Assembly: GCA_003988855.1 (NCBI GenBank)
Contig: QYAI01000023.1
Span: 62,001-126,000 of the forward strand
Source: Arachnopeziza araneosa
Taxonomy: Eukaryota > Ascomycota > Leotiomycetes > Helotiales > Arachnopezizaceae
Reading direction: 5' to 3'
Length of the DNA stretch: 64,000 nt
The notes beneath the pieces are model-generated. The model worked only from the letters and a program-made list of their open reading frames with translations, did no database searches and was not told the origin of the DNA. Position 1 is the stretch's first letter. Each line of letters begins with the position of its first letter. Shown here piece by piece: positions 23,677 through 34,305 of the stretch. Made by a program: the position numbers and the translations under genes.

Positions 23677-25201
23677 CTATGTAACTGCGAGACCGTTTCC
23701 AGCATCTTCCATTTTGAGAATCTGTTCACCAAGGGCAGCAACCTCATCCGCACGCCAGGTCATTTCCACTCTCCCTTTCATCCCCTGTAAAATCTTTAGT
23801 ACGTCTTCTTTGATGCTCCGTTTCGGACAGATCGAGATGATGACAAGTAGGAGAGGAACGAAGCCGCAGTTGAGAACAAAAGAATTCGTCCAGCGGGGGT
23901 GATTCACAACTCTATTTGCCAATTCAATGACCTCTAAAGATGGTTCGATGAAGGCTTCGTCGGGTATAGGGTGGAAACTTGAGTGAACTTTTCGCATTGC
24001 AAGGATTGTTGAAATGCATTGAGCTTGCAGAGTGGCAGCCGCGATTAGATTGTTCTCTCCGCCTTTCGCCAATGCGCTAGTGAGCAGAGGTGAGAATGCC
24101 TCCGACCACTGCGTCAAATATTCGTTCAATTCTTCATAAGCACCGCTTGGGACAAGGTTCGAACAATCCGCGCCGTGGACGAATGCATCAGGCATGTGTC
24201 TTAGATAGGGAATTCCGCTGATTTGAATTTCTTCTAGAAAGATTCTTGCTTCCGAATTGGTCTTGAATCTTGATGGGATATCGAAACCGCTGCGTTCAAA
24301 TGATATATCGATATCTAATAGACTCGTTCTTGGTTTTGTATTGCCAGAAATGCCTGACATCAGATTGGCGTCGAGCTTGACGAAGATATGGCATACTTCT
24401 TCATCTAGGCCTGAGATGAATGACAGGTTCTTGATGAGCGAGTATGGTCTCTTGGAGGTTTTGTAATGCTTGCGCATCATGATAAGCGCCGACGTAATAT
24501 GTGATTCGGCGTTTTGCTGATTGCCTTGGAGGTTTTCAAAACAGTAGATGAGTAAGGAGGCAATTAGCGTGAGACGCATGGCGTCCGCCTTGTTCCTATG
24601 AGTAAAGAGTTGATTTATTTCTCGTAACGCTTTGCCGTATTGCTGAAGCGCGTAATGGTTGTGTGCTAAATTGTCATCGCTGAGCGATTTTGATTTGACA
24701 AGTGCGGCGATTGAGATAAGGAGACGCCGAAGTGCTGGTTCGTCATAACTAGTCCGTAAGATGACACAATCCCAGATATCGGAATAGTATGGCCCAGCAA
24801 GATCAAGCATGGTCTTTTCCCTGAAATGGATGAAGTACTGGTACTCTTGTATATCATGGAAGAGAGCTGTCAGCGGGAGGAGTGTGACAGGAATCGTAGC
24901 CGACGTTCTGGGAAGGAGAGCAAATCCACCACGCCGAGGAGGTTTGAAATAGCCATCACAATCCACTCCAAATCTCTGGCATCTCAAGCATTTAGGTTGA
25001 GCTTCATCACACTTCACTTTACGTTTTCTGTATTCGTATTAGTCTTGGGTCCGAAGCAACGGCCGAAAGTCGGCTCGGCTTATAAACCACTCACTTGCAC
25101 GTTATGCAGCCATTCCTAGACTTCTTCATCCTCGAATCAAGCTTAGCGATCGATACTGGATGCTGCATGACCCCCCGATCTGGAGCTGTTGTTGGTGGCA
25201 T
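23677..25201 (-). CDS. Zn(II)2Cys6 transcription factor, two exons
   Basis: Exon 1 (25095-25201) and exon 2 (23677-25027) are joined across a 67-nt intron (GTGAGT to ACAG) that interrupts the zinc cluster. The spliced cluster reads NGCITCKKRKVKCDEA then PKCLRCQRFGVDC, with Cys at residues 32, 35, 42, 49, 52 and 59. The protein is 485 residues and the remaining 420 resemble the fungal-specific regulatory (Fungal_trans_2-type) region, rich in helices such as LRRLLISIAALVKS. ATG 25201 was chosen because it gives a compact N-terminus directly before the cluster; longer N-termini are open in frame. An intron inside the cluster is common in this family. It lies upstream of the amino-acid oxidase gene in the same orientation, so control of that gene is an attractive but untested idea. 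Confidence 0.88.
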
Positions 25202-26028
25202 GGATAACAGGCTTGTTTCACTGCCGGCATGCCGGATATCTTCGGATTCTCTGTTAGATGGAGCATCTCTGAATTTGATACTCGTTTGTCTTTCTCCCGT
25301 TCCCAAGGAATTAGCATTCCAGGGAATGGTGTGTGTTCGGAGATGCTTCTGTCTATGGATGAACATTGTGACCGATGTCTGAAGTTTTGCCAAATTCTTG
25401 GAATTTTTGCGACAGTCGACCTTGTGCTTATGCCCCTCGAAGCGACGCCTCTGACGCTGACAGCGTGCGGCACAGGAGATGACCACGTCGCCTATCGGAA
25501 AAACAACCAATCATGGTTTGGGCTGAGAAGAACGCCAGTCAGGAGTTCATTTTGGAACGCCTCAATTGAGTCTCCAGCTGCCTTTTTAAGTGTAAAGTTT
25601 TACGAGCTTTCATCTTAGAAACAGATGCTTTCGGATTTGAGCTTCTATTGCTGAGATTCAGTTTTCAAGCATTTTGAATGGTAGCGAGATTGTATCATGA
25701 ACTAGGCGTTTCGAGACACTTTTCTTCTATCTAAAGTTATGGTAAAAGTATAGAGAAGTAGCTACATATTGTTAAATGTCTCTGGAACAAATATAGTGCA
25801 TTCAAATAAAGAAGGAAGTACTGCATCTGGCATTTTAAGTGATATCTCCGAGTACTATCCCCAAACCCGAAGAAGGGCAGCTGGAGCTAATGCATGCAGA
25901 CAAGAAAGGCTAGATGATCTCGGCGCGGCTGAGCCACCAAGACCTTAGGGCAACATTTCCATCGTGAATATTATCTACCGATCCTGGTTTTTCAAGAGCC
26001 AGTATACGAGAGCGGAACCTGCTTCAAA
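25202..26028. other. divergent promoter region
   Basis: About 830 nt between the divergent Zn2Cys6 and MYND-HET genes. No additional gene is supported. Confidence 0.45.
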
Positions 26029-28941
26029 ATGCCAGGTCTAATTTGTACATGCCTGACTGGCAAGCCTCCCAAGGCTGTGGAGTGTCCTCTCTGCCGGAAG
26101 CCTGCTGCCTGGTGTGGTCTGAAATGTGCCGCGCCTCATGTAATCTCTTGCGGAGCATCTCGTGTCGAATTTGCAAATTCCGTCCAACTGTTTCATGCAA
26201 TCGAAGCTACGTGGCCGATGGCTGTATTGTGTTCTTGTTGTGGTCACAGTTCCTATTCAGCAGAGTGGGTCAGGTGCGGTATATGCTACGATATGAAATG
26301 GTGTAGCCAACAATGTCAAACTTCAAATTCTGCGCATATCGGACAGTGTCTTGCAGAAACGTTTGAGAGACTCAAGACTACCATCGCTATTTCTGAGATT
26401 GCCACAGAAGAATTTAAAACGCAGGCACAAAGTAGCCTGATAGACTACCACAGGACAGGATTAAAACACTCATGTTCTTGCTGCGCGCTAAATATATGGA
26501 CTTGGACCCCGAAGAACCTGCCCAAGTTCGGGGAACACCAGTCGGTCCCTTCCCTCGTGATCCGCGTTCAAGAACTCTCGGAAAAGGCGAAATATGAAGT
26601 ATTGAAAGATGCTCTCAACGAGCTGGCTTCGCAGCAGAATACCTCCCAAGCTCTACTTACGGCTCTGGAAAAACTCGATGGAAATGTCGCTCAGCGTTTC
26701 CAGTTGAAGTCTGTGTCTGCATCGCAGTTGACCCTTCGTCTGATACAACCACTTGTTCTAGGATCTTTGGGAAAGAATATTTCCGGCAACCCAGGACGGG
26801 AGAATTTCGATCTACCCTTGGGAGTGATGAAGACTTTCATGCCTTGGGCCCATAGAGACACCACGAAATCGGCAGAATCTAAAACTTTCATCGCGGTCAG
26901 TTACTCTTGGCATAAACCTGGTTGGTCAATCGATGATTCTCTGGATGATATCGAGAGCCCTTTAACTCTCCAGATGTGGAAGTCCGTGCTGGATTATCGG
27001 CTGACGGACTACGAGGGGATCTGGATTGATCAACTGTCAATTCAGCAAGGCGACGAAGAAGAGAAGTTGCGAGCTATAGCCTCCATGGGTATTATCTACC
27101 GTAGTGCTAGATTGATCATTGTAGTGCTCGAAGATATTAGCCTATCTCCCCAAGAGATGAAACTGGTCCTTCAGTTTCATGACATCTGGGAAACAAAAGA
27201 TGTTACGAAGAGTAGTGAAATGGGCCATGATTTTGTTGCAGTATTGAGCAAGATTATGTCAGCCCGATGGTTTTCAAGAGCATGGTGTCTTCACGAATAT
27301 CTACTTTGCCGCGAAGCTGTCACCATTGTGTCAGTAAAAGGTCAGGGGATTGGAAAAATTCCTCTCAAGACTCTTCTTGACATGACTGAATGGGTTTCAA
27401 TCAACATTGGGTCGGAGATTGATACTACTCAGAGCTTTTTGCAAATACGGCAACTGTACAAGCAATTACTCATTCAACTACCATCTAACTTTGTAGGGCT
27501 TCGCACAAGCACTACGGCGATCTTGAATTACTCTGAGATTTTTGCTCGATGCGCAAGCATGGGAACCTCGAAAGAGACAGACAAGATGGCGATATCTTTA
27601 AATATCTCGCAGTTTGGACTTTCTTTTGATCCAAGATCTCTGTCTTTGGATGACTGCTGCTATGCTTTCTCCCTGCTCGCATTCGCTGCTGGGGACTTGA
27701 CCGTCCTTTGTAACCAAGGGCGGAATGTGGAAGTGGAAGCCATTTCAAAATCATCGTTTATTACTTTGAATTCGTCGGCAAGAACTTCGAGCTGGCTACA
27801 GTGGCCGCTTCCTGGACGTATAGACCATCATCCACCTATCCCACAAGGCCAAATTTTAGACGAAACTTCACTTCAAGTTTCGTTTCTCGGCCTTACCTGT
27901 GGCATGGTTTTCTTGGTTGGCGATTGGGAATGGACGCAGTCTGGCAATATAGCGCTACAAACATCGCGTGATTTTGTTCGCTCGGAGGCTTGTTTGAAGA
28001 TTTTACGTCTTTTCAAACCTACAACACAGAAATCCTTGGGAAATCTGCAAAAAGGCTTAGCCGCGGTCTTTGAATGTGGTGTAGATTGGGTTTGCAAAAT
28101 GTATTCGGAAACAATATACCCAAACATGCAATTCCTGCCTCTTTACTGGGCAGGCGCTGCACCTGGAGTTCAGCATTACCAGCTACGAAGCAAGTCATCA
28201 ACAGACTCAATAGACATCGTTGAAGCGGGTAAGGAAGCCGTTTCTGTTTTCTTCGCAGCTTCTGATGTCAATGTTGAGCTACATGACGCAGCCGGTCTTG
28301 CATTTGCATGGTTTATTGCGTGGTTATACACCTATAGCGGGTCATTTTTCTGGAGATTATGTAGCAAGGATGGAGAATGCCAGTTTATGATCGATCAGCC
28401 TCCTTTCATTGTCGCCAATATGAGAATCGGCATACCTTCCATGCTACTCGACTCTAAATTCTCGATTTTCAATCGGATGTGGATAGGTTCAATAATATCG
28501 CAAGAGGAATTCGTACCAAGACTGAAGATGAGGGCGTTTGGGTTTTGGGATTCTGGAAGTGGTAATGGCTCTGATATAACCGTGAAGAAAAAGGTGACGT
28601 TAATCGCTCTGCCCGCTAACGGAATCGAAGATACCGAAAATTTTCTGAAGCCAGCCCTCGACTTCTTCTCTGCGTCGGGATTTTCAAAAGCAGAGGTAGA
28701 ACATGAGTTCAACCCAGGGAAATTAAGTCATGATTCAGGGTCAAAGATTGGACATCTCAGTCTGAGTTTTCTTTTTCATCGTGTTGCGGAGAGTTTGGAA
28801 GATACAAAGAACACTGGCCCCGCCGTGCCTTTGGGAGAGAGGGTAATGAACAGCGAGCTAGCCACAAAGATATGCCCTACAAACAATGTGGGGTTGTGTG
28901 ATGTGGTTCACGAGATTGATGATTTACATGGAGGGGAATAA
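26029..28941 (+). CDS. MYND-type zinc finger / HET domain fusion protein
   Basis: A single 970-residue frame with no intron. Residues 6-41 hold a Cys-rich segment (CTCLTG, CPLCRKPAAWCGLKC). Residues 68-107 form a MYND-like finger (CSCCGH, CGICYDMKWCSQQCQ, HIGQC). A third Cys cluster (SCSCCA) occurs near 149. The HET domain begins at about 287 with FIAVSYSWHKPGW, continues with GIWIDQLSIQQGDEEEK (330-346) and MGIIYRSARLIIVV, and has ARWFSRAWCLHEYLLC later, a common HET continuation. About 500 residues of unassigned C-terminal region follow. HET domains execute cell death in heterokaryon incompatibility; MYND fingers mediate protein interactions. The coupling suggests a recognition or adaptor module joined to a death effector. 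Unlike the other HET loci here, the frame is intact. Confidence 0.88.
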   Translation: MPGLICTCLTGKPPKAVECPLCRKPAAWCGLKCAAPHVISCGASRVEFANSVQLFHAIEATWPMAVLCSCCGHSSYSAEWVRCGICYDMKWCSQQCQTSNSAHIGQCLAETFERLKTTIAISEIATEEFKTQAQSSLIDYHRTGLKHSCSCCALNIWTWTPKNLPKFGEHQSVPSLVIRVQELSEKAKYEVLKDALNELASQQNTSQALLTALEKLDGNVAQRFQLKSVSASQLTLRLIQPLVLGSLGKNISGNPGRENFDLPLGVMKTFMPWAHRDTTKSAESKTFIAVSYSWHKPGWSIDDSLDDIESPLTLQMWKSVLDYRLTDYEGIWIDQLSIQQGDEEEKLRAIASMGIIYRSARLIIVVLEDISLSPQEMKLVLQFHDIWETKDVTKSSEMGHDFVAVLSKIMSARWFSRAWCLHEYLLCREAVTIVSVKGQGIGKIPLKTLLDMTEWVSINIGSEIDTTQSFLQIRQLYKQLLIQLPSNFVGLRTSTTAILNYSEIFARCASMGTSKETDKMAISLNISQFGLSFDPRSLSLDDCCYAFSLLAFAAGDLTVLCNQGRNVEVEAISKSSFITLNSSARTSSWLQWPLPGRIDHHPPIPQGQILDETSLQVSFLGLTCGMVFLVGDWEWTQSGNIALQTSRDFVRSEACLKILRLFKPTTQKSLGNLQKGLAAVFECGVDWVCKMYSETIYPNMQFLPLYWAGAAPGVQHYQLRSKSSTDSIDIVEAGKEAVSVFFAASDVNVELHDAAGLAFAWFIAWLYTYSGSFFWRLCSKDGECQFMIDQPPFIVANMRIGIPSMLLDSKFSIFNRMWIGSIISQEEFVPRLKMRAFGFWDSGSGNGSDITVKKKVTLIALPANGIEDTENFLKPALDFFSASGFSKAEVEHEFNPGKLSHDSGSKIGHLSLSFLFHRVAESLEDTKNTGPAVPLGERVMNSELATKICPTNNVGLCDVVHEIDDLHGGE

Positions 28942-29296
28942 GATGTTTCCATACGACTAAATAGAGGGTGTTTAGTTACTTAGGTTGCTCAGGCAGAACT
29001 CAAAAAATCTCAACTTTAGCTTGGCCAAGACCGGTGATTTCAGAGTCCTTAGACTGATGAAAAGTTGGTGGAAATAATCGTCGTCTAAGATTATTTAGAT
29101 AAAAATCCTGTCCATTGCTTGAGGACAAGGCGCACAGCCACTTTGTGGCTTAAAAGTGGCTGATTTCTGAACTAAAAGCTGTTACCTGAGGCTACAAGAC
29201 ACTATCAGCCTCCCCGCCGTTCATCAACACAACCTTCACGCCTTGTTCATCACCATTTTTTTCATCCTTTAATTTTGCTTCCTATATATAATCAAA
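28942..29296. other. intergenic, short repeats only
   Basis: Contains a TTAGGTTGCTCAGG element like the one near 20.5 kb and a small inverted repeat (AGCCAC...GTGGCT) near 29136. It is the promoter of the next gene. Confidence 0.45.
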
Positions 29297-30358
29297 ATGC
29301 CATTCAGTCCCGTATGGCCCACACCAGACAAAAACTGGAACTTCGACGTCAGTTCCCTGATAATCCTCGTCGGCGAAGACGAGGAACTCGAGTACCGCCT
29401 GAGTCGCCGCTCTCTCTGGCAATGTCTATCCGCTGCTCCTGTCGTCGGCCTGCAGACCTACATGCGCTCGTACGATCTCCTCCTCACGCCGGGAATACTC
29501 AGCTATTCCAAGCCGTACGGCCTTGCGACCGCGCCCCTCCGCAACTCGCTGTTGGAGAGTGCCATCAAGAGCAAGGGCTTGCTAGAAGATGGCAAATTCA
29601 GTGTCTATAAAATCAGAACGACGGCATCTCCGACGAATGTACATGTCATCATACTCAACATGTGGAGCGTTGTCACGTGGTTTATATATGGAGGGATTGT
29701 CGCGATGGCGATCCTGGCTCCACATACGACTTGGATTGGCATCGCGAATGTTACCATCCTCACTGGCTGGTCGATTATTATACGAGTGATTGAATATCTC
29801 AACGTTGTTCCATCGACAGCGAGAGACACGGATGAACCCGATAACCCCGACGCCATCTACATTCTTGGCCGTGACAACTCGGCGTTTGTGCTCCGAGGAA
29901 GTCGGAAAGATATCAAGAGATGGGTGACCCGGGGTCTTGTATATGAGACCCGAATCCCTGGGATAGCAAAGCTGACGAAGGGATTCACGCGCCTGACCAG
30001 TCTTCTCGTCCTCCTCTTCATCTTCTCCACTCTTCCTAATGGACACACCATGGATCAACTAGCCTTTATCATCCTGAATGCTCTGGCTCAGATTAACGTA
30101 CTGCTGGGACAATGGCTCAATAGTTTGAGCTGTGTGGATAAACTCGAGCGTGATGATGGTAGTTCTTGTACGGTGGACACCCGGACTCATGTTTATGGGC
30201 AGCTGATCCGTGAGTTCAAGGACGTGAATGATAATGATTGGATCGCAGATCTAGATTTGTTGCCAAAGTCAAAGAAGTGGGGGGTTTGGAAAGAGGCGTT
30301 TTTGAAGGATGTTAGTCAGGATCCGAAAGTGTTGTATAATAGTTTACCTGGGAGGTAG
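29297..30358 (+). CDS. multi-pass membrane protein of unknown function
   Basis: A 353-residue intronless frame from ATG 29297 (context ATCAAAATGC). Four hydrophobic segments are visible: MWSVVTWFIYGGIVAMAILA, IGIANVTILTGWSIIIRVI, LTSLLVLLFIFSTL and LAFIILNALAQINVLLGQWL. Between the second and third pairs lies a soluble loop with DAIYILGRDNSAFVLRGSRKDIKRW. The C-terminus is charged and soluble. No transporter or enzyme signature is recognised, and no signal peptide. The pattern is that of uncharacterised fungal integral membrane proteins. Codon use and intact frame support a real gene. Confidence 0.7.
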   Translation: MPFSPVWPTPDKNWNFDVSSLIILVGEDEELEYRLSRRSLWQCLSAAPVVGLQTYMRSYDLLLTPGILSYSKPYGLATAPLRNSLLESAIKSKGLLEDGKFSVYKIRTTASPTNVHVIILNMWSVVTWFIYGGIVAMAILAPHTTWIGIANVTILTGWSIIIRVIEYLNVVPSTARDTDEPDNPDAIYILGRDNSAFVLRGSRKDIKRWVTRGLVYETRIPGIAKLTKGFTRLTSLLVLLFIFSTLPNGHTMDQLAFIILNALAQINVLLGQWLNSLSCVDKLERDDGSSCTVDTRTHVYGQLIREFKDVNDNDWIADLDLLPKSKKWGVWKEAFLKDVSQDPKVLYNSLPGR

Positions 30359-30529
30359 ATCTATGTCATCCCTTAGGTTTTTCGTGCGTTAGATATCTTG
30401 TGATCAGAGACAAGTACGGTCATTATATAGCTCAGTTTCTTAACCAATCTGCAATTCTGGAGTACTTCCACTCTTCTGGACAGATTGATTGCATTTACTG
30501 ATAACTCCTGATTAAGAGGGCTAGGAATA

Positions 30530-31121
30530 CCAATACAGTCTTAGTAGCTGGAGCACTGGTAGTCGGTGGTGGTTTCGTAGTTGGTTCCCAGAAACCGACA
30601 GTGACATTGTGGTGCTCAGCAATTCGCTTCCATTGAACGACAGCGACGATTAGATCAGTCGACTACTGACGGAGGCTCTCCTCGACGTTCGAGAATGAAA
30701 CGATTTTATAGAGTATGCGCATAAAAGCGCTGTGTCTCAACGTGGATGGCACGACAGGCTATTAACGGAACTCCATCAAAACTTTCGACCTTGTACGACT
30801 CCCAAAACATCGAAGATTTACGCCGGCAAGTACTACAACGCGGCTCGTACACTGCTCATTCACATCACTGCCGAGGGTGGGAAGCTGGTCATGAAATTCC
30901 AGGACAATCCTCAAGAGAATTACGGTTTGGAGCATTACCACGATGACACGTTCACCTGGCTATCGTCCCGTAACGATCTTGCTAGGCGAGGCAGGTTTAC
31001 TCGCTTTGGCGCCTGGTTTTATACTCTCAAGTTCATTGAGAATTCCAACAGGGACATTACCAGCCTGAATTGGGCTCACGACGAAGCTAGGAAGGAAGGA
31101 GATTATTTCTTTAAGGAGTAA
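30530..31121 (+). pseudogene. 3' remnant of a beta-lactamase-like serine hydrolase
   Basis: The frame starting FPETDSDIVVLSNSLPLND (30585) matches the end of the catalytic domain of fungal beta-lactamase/transpeptidase-like hydrolases. It is followed in frame by LTEALLDV, NDFIEYA and then a DUF3471/Pab87-type C-terminal domain (YAGKYYN, LEHYHDDTFTW) ending at 31121. TAG at 30651-30653 lies where these proteins commonly have Trp, and TGA occurs at 30696-30698. The preceding GALVVGGGFVVGS is in another frame. The serine-nucleophile SxxK domain is missing upstream. Only the last third of the gene survives, with at least two nonsense codons and one frame shift. Confidence 0.8.
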
Positions 31122-32252
31122 TGATAGCGTGGGGGCCTCCCCTGGGTAGTCAGTGGGTTTGAATTGGTCAAACACCAAATCGTGTTCCGGCTGCTATGTA
31201 TATACATCCAACCGTAGTAAAACAGCATGCTTTCCGGCGTTTGAACGCAACAACAAAGAGGTACGTGTGCCATTCTGAGCCAGCACGATAATCACCCATT
31301 CCATGAAATCAACCGCTGAGGACCAATGCCCGAACTTCAATAGATCTCCGAGGCTGAGCTCCTACTCTTTGATTGGGCATTTGAAATGAGGCATGAGGAT
31401 CCGAGAAAAGATAGATCGATTGTCCCAAATGTGTGGGGCATCGCACACAGGTATGTCTCTTACCGGATCCTGTCTTGATTATTTGCTGCTCCAACGTATC
31501 TAATCAGGTAGTGGGGCGATCTTCTTCTACTGATAGCCTTATGTGTAGACCCTCTTCTTCATTCAATTGTAGACTACTCTATACCCGTAGCTAGACTATC
31601 CCTACTTCCCCTATAAATCACTAGGGTTCTGTAGTGTACCGCAGCCTTCCTCTAACTACAGCTAAACGCTGTTCTGCTCTACTACACTTTCGTTTCGGGG
31701 CTATGCGATTCGAACGCTATGAAATCTGCTCGGAATGGAGGAAAAGAGACTATACAGTCTTAGATGTGTTTCGTACTTTGCGCACGAGAAGTGTTGATTG
31801 AAAGAGGATTCGTGAACCGTGATTGTGAACCGTAAAGAGGTTCGAAGGAGCAGCTAAAGAAGAATTGTGTACGGTGAATCGTAAATCGTGATGAATTCAA
31901 ATTAAATTGAAAGAGAAGATCAAGCTTGCGATCCTATCGTTCTCGCGCCTGAGGGACTAGAAAAAGAAGGTATATTGATGGGTGGGTAAAAGGATGTTGA
32001 TTCTTCAGAAGAGAGTTGCACGAGAATTTCCTATAAACAGTCAGCCGCTGATGTAGCGATAGCTTGTTCTAGTACAACTCTCGGACCGAAACTTCTTTCG
32101 CATTACCCCTCGGCTACTCAACCAACTCTTCTCCTCCACCAACAAGGAACGTCAAACGCAAATTGGTGAACGCGACAATTAACTTTTCAATAAAGAAATC
32201 GCGCTTTCGAATATCTCTCTTCGACTTTCTATCAATAATTGCTACACCAAAG
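31122..32252. other. intergenic, no gene seen
   Basis: Downstream of the hydrolase remnant and upstream of the 2EXR gene. Only short motifless ORFs occur. Confidence 0.45.
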
Positions 32253-33194
32253 ATGTATGTAGACTTTTGGCAATTGGAGGTATCTATCGTACCAAAGACG
32301 AGTCAGCCTCACTCGAGCAATACAACAGTAGGCCCAGTCATTTCCGATTCAGAACTATGCCATTCTCAGCTGCTTCAAGATAGCTCGCGAACAAAGCTTG
32401 ATCACCACTCGTTCACGCCCTTTCCCAGATTGCCGATCGAAGTCAGATCAATGATATGGAACTATGCGCTTCCAGAACCTCGAACCATTGAGTTGCGCCG
32501 GAGTTTCATAAATAGAAAGAGTCTTGGAGAAGACGAAGCCATCTCAGACCTCGACGATCAACATGGAGCTATCCCTCAATACGCTGGACCAGTTAGATTT
32601 AGCAGATATACGCCCGAGACGACGAAGACAGCAACTTCATCCAGCAGGTCTTTCAAACTCCCCATTCTTCTACGAACAAGCACGGAAGCTCGTAAAGCTA
32701 GCCTAAAACACTACCGATTAATATCCCGCCAGGGTATGGGACTCAATCCCCTCTACATGGATTTCTCCAGAGACACGCTCGCTTTTGAAGATGTCGGAGC
32801 CATGTTCCTATTCCTGGGAATGAAGTATGTTGACACCGAGTATGTTCAATCTCTGTCTGCTTTAGACATTCGGGCGGTGTTGCAGAGACTGAAGCATCAC
32901 ATGATCAAAGAACTCCGATACTTGGCGATCGGCAACAAGCTAAGCCCGGTACTTACGAAAATCCTCCCGGCGTTCCAGAATCTTACACATATCAGCATTC
33001 AAGAAGATACCCGATACGAACCGTATCTAAATAGGCTCATAGAAAGAGTTAAAGAGCTAAGACGGACGTGGCAAGATCTCGCCAGCCTAGAGGGTTACGA
33101 CTTCAAAAAGCCGGAGTTCGAGATTTTAGGAGAAGAATTCTTCACGCGGTATGAATTCAAGACTGCCAGGAAGTTTAATTACTATATGTATTAG
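32253..33194 (+). CDS. 2EXR-domain protein
   Basis: ATG 32253 is the first ATG in a frame that opens earlier; the product is 313 residues without introns. Residues about 55-80 read FPRLPIEVRSMIWNYALPEPRTIEL, the start of the fungal 2EXR domain (a family common in Leotiomycetes and Sordariomycetes, often with an F-box-like PxLPxEVR start). The domain continues through PILLRTSTEARKASLKHYRL, YMDFSRDTLAF and IKELRYLAIGNKL. The pattern matches usual 2EXR proteins in length and order. Its biochemical role is unknown; a protein-interaction function is assumed for the family. Confidence 0.8.
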   Translation: MYVDFWQLEVSIVPKTSQPHSSNTTVGPVISDSELCHSQLLQDSSRTKLDHHSFTPFPRLPIEVRSMIWNYALPEPRTIELRRSFINRKSLGEDEAISDLDDQHGAIPQYAGPVRFSRYTPETTKTATSSSRSFKLPILLRTSTEARKASLKHYRLISRQGMGLNPLYMDFSRDTLAFEDVGAMFLFLGMKYVDTEYVQSLSALDIRAVLQRLKHHMIKELRYLAIGNKLSPVLTKILPAFQNLTHISIQEDTRYEPYLNRLIERVKELRRTWQDLASLEGYDFKKPEFEILGEEFFTRYEFKTARKFNYYMY

Positions 33195-34305
33195 TGTTCT
33201 GAGTTGATAGGGCGAGCATGATTTGAGGTGGGTTCCTCATTCTAGGCTTGCTGCGCGATACTGTAAAAGAGCACGCTTAGGAACATAAATACTCAACCCT
33301 TCGATCAGCTTGGAAACAAACAAATGTATGTAATGAATCATAATATGTAGAGCAATCAGAAGTCACAAGGCAGTTGTCAACAATGCGTGTGTAAGAGTAC
33401 GGACGATTAGCATAATAAAAGATTGTCTTTCTTTTCACGACATCCTGCGAGGATCTTCACTCAACTCAAGCCGCATATCTGATCCTCCGCAATAACACAG
33501 GTCGAAACCCTTCTTACATGATTCCTTCTTACTCTACTCTTGACAAGATGTTGACGAAGTGAGGCCTAATCAGTAAATTTGGCAGGTAGAGCACTTGCTA
33601 TTCCCATATCGAGAAATAAAGAAGCGACAACATATATTAGCAACGGCGTCTCTCTCTTGAGGTTGCGGGGATAATTGCGCGTGAAGCTTTCTGCGGACCG
33701 GAGATTCGAACCGTGGATTGGATGAACACACGATCCACTGTCAGGTAAGTCTTACTTTCCCGTCAGGTTTGGACGCGTCATTGGCACTGTAAGGGAGCGA
33801 GGGTGTTTGCAAGCCTACTCTTCCGCGTGTCGACTGGTATCAAAAGCAGGATTCCCATTGAGAGAGGTCTAGGAGCCGCCTGCTTCACAGCAAGCCTTGA
33901 TCGTATAAGAGGAGCTGTGTATGAGCCATAACTTCAACCTCTTGTGTCAGTGGTGCATTGAAACCCGAGTTTCAAGGCTCTGACTTTCCTCATCTTTTAC
34001 CAATCTAAGCAGAGAGAATGACCGACTGGACCGAGAAAGCTCTTGTGAAGCACCAGAAATTAAATTAAGGTCTAAGGTAGAGAGATAAGCTCTCTATGTC
34101 TATGATCGAAGTTAAAGTCTCCCACGTGGGGCTCTCTGGTATCGCATAAAACACGAACAACGAGCAATTATGATGACTCAGTCAGATATCCCGATTGAAA
34201 TCCGCGCATGAAAATGGACAACAAACGCTCCTCTCGCGTCATCTTTTCATTTTCATCATTACCATCATTATCATCCATCGATTAAAAATCGCATGCATAC
34301 TTCAC
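33195..34305. other. intergenic, tRNA-like remnant possible
   Basis: No protein gene is supported. Around 33690-33740 the minus strand contains GGTTCGAATCTC and a tail resembling a tRNA T-arm, but the stems do not pair well. Confidence 0.4.

Noticed and set aside
33680..33745. tRNA-like sequence on the minus strand
   Set aside because: A GGTTCGAATC stretch resembles a T-arm, but T and acceptor stems pair poorly and no D-arm is evident.
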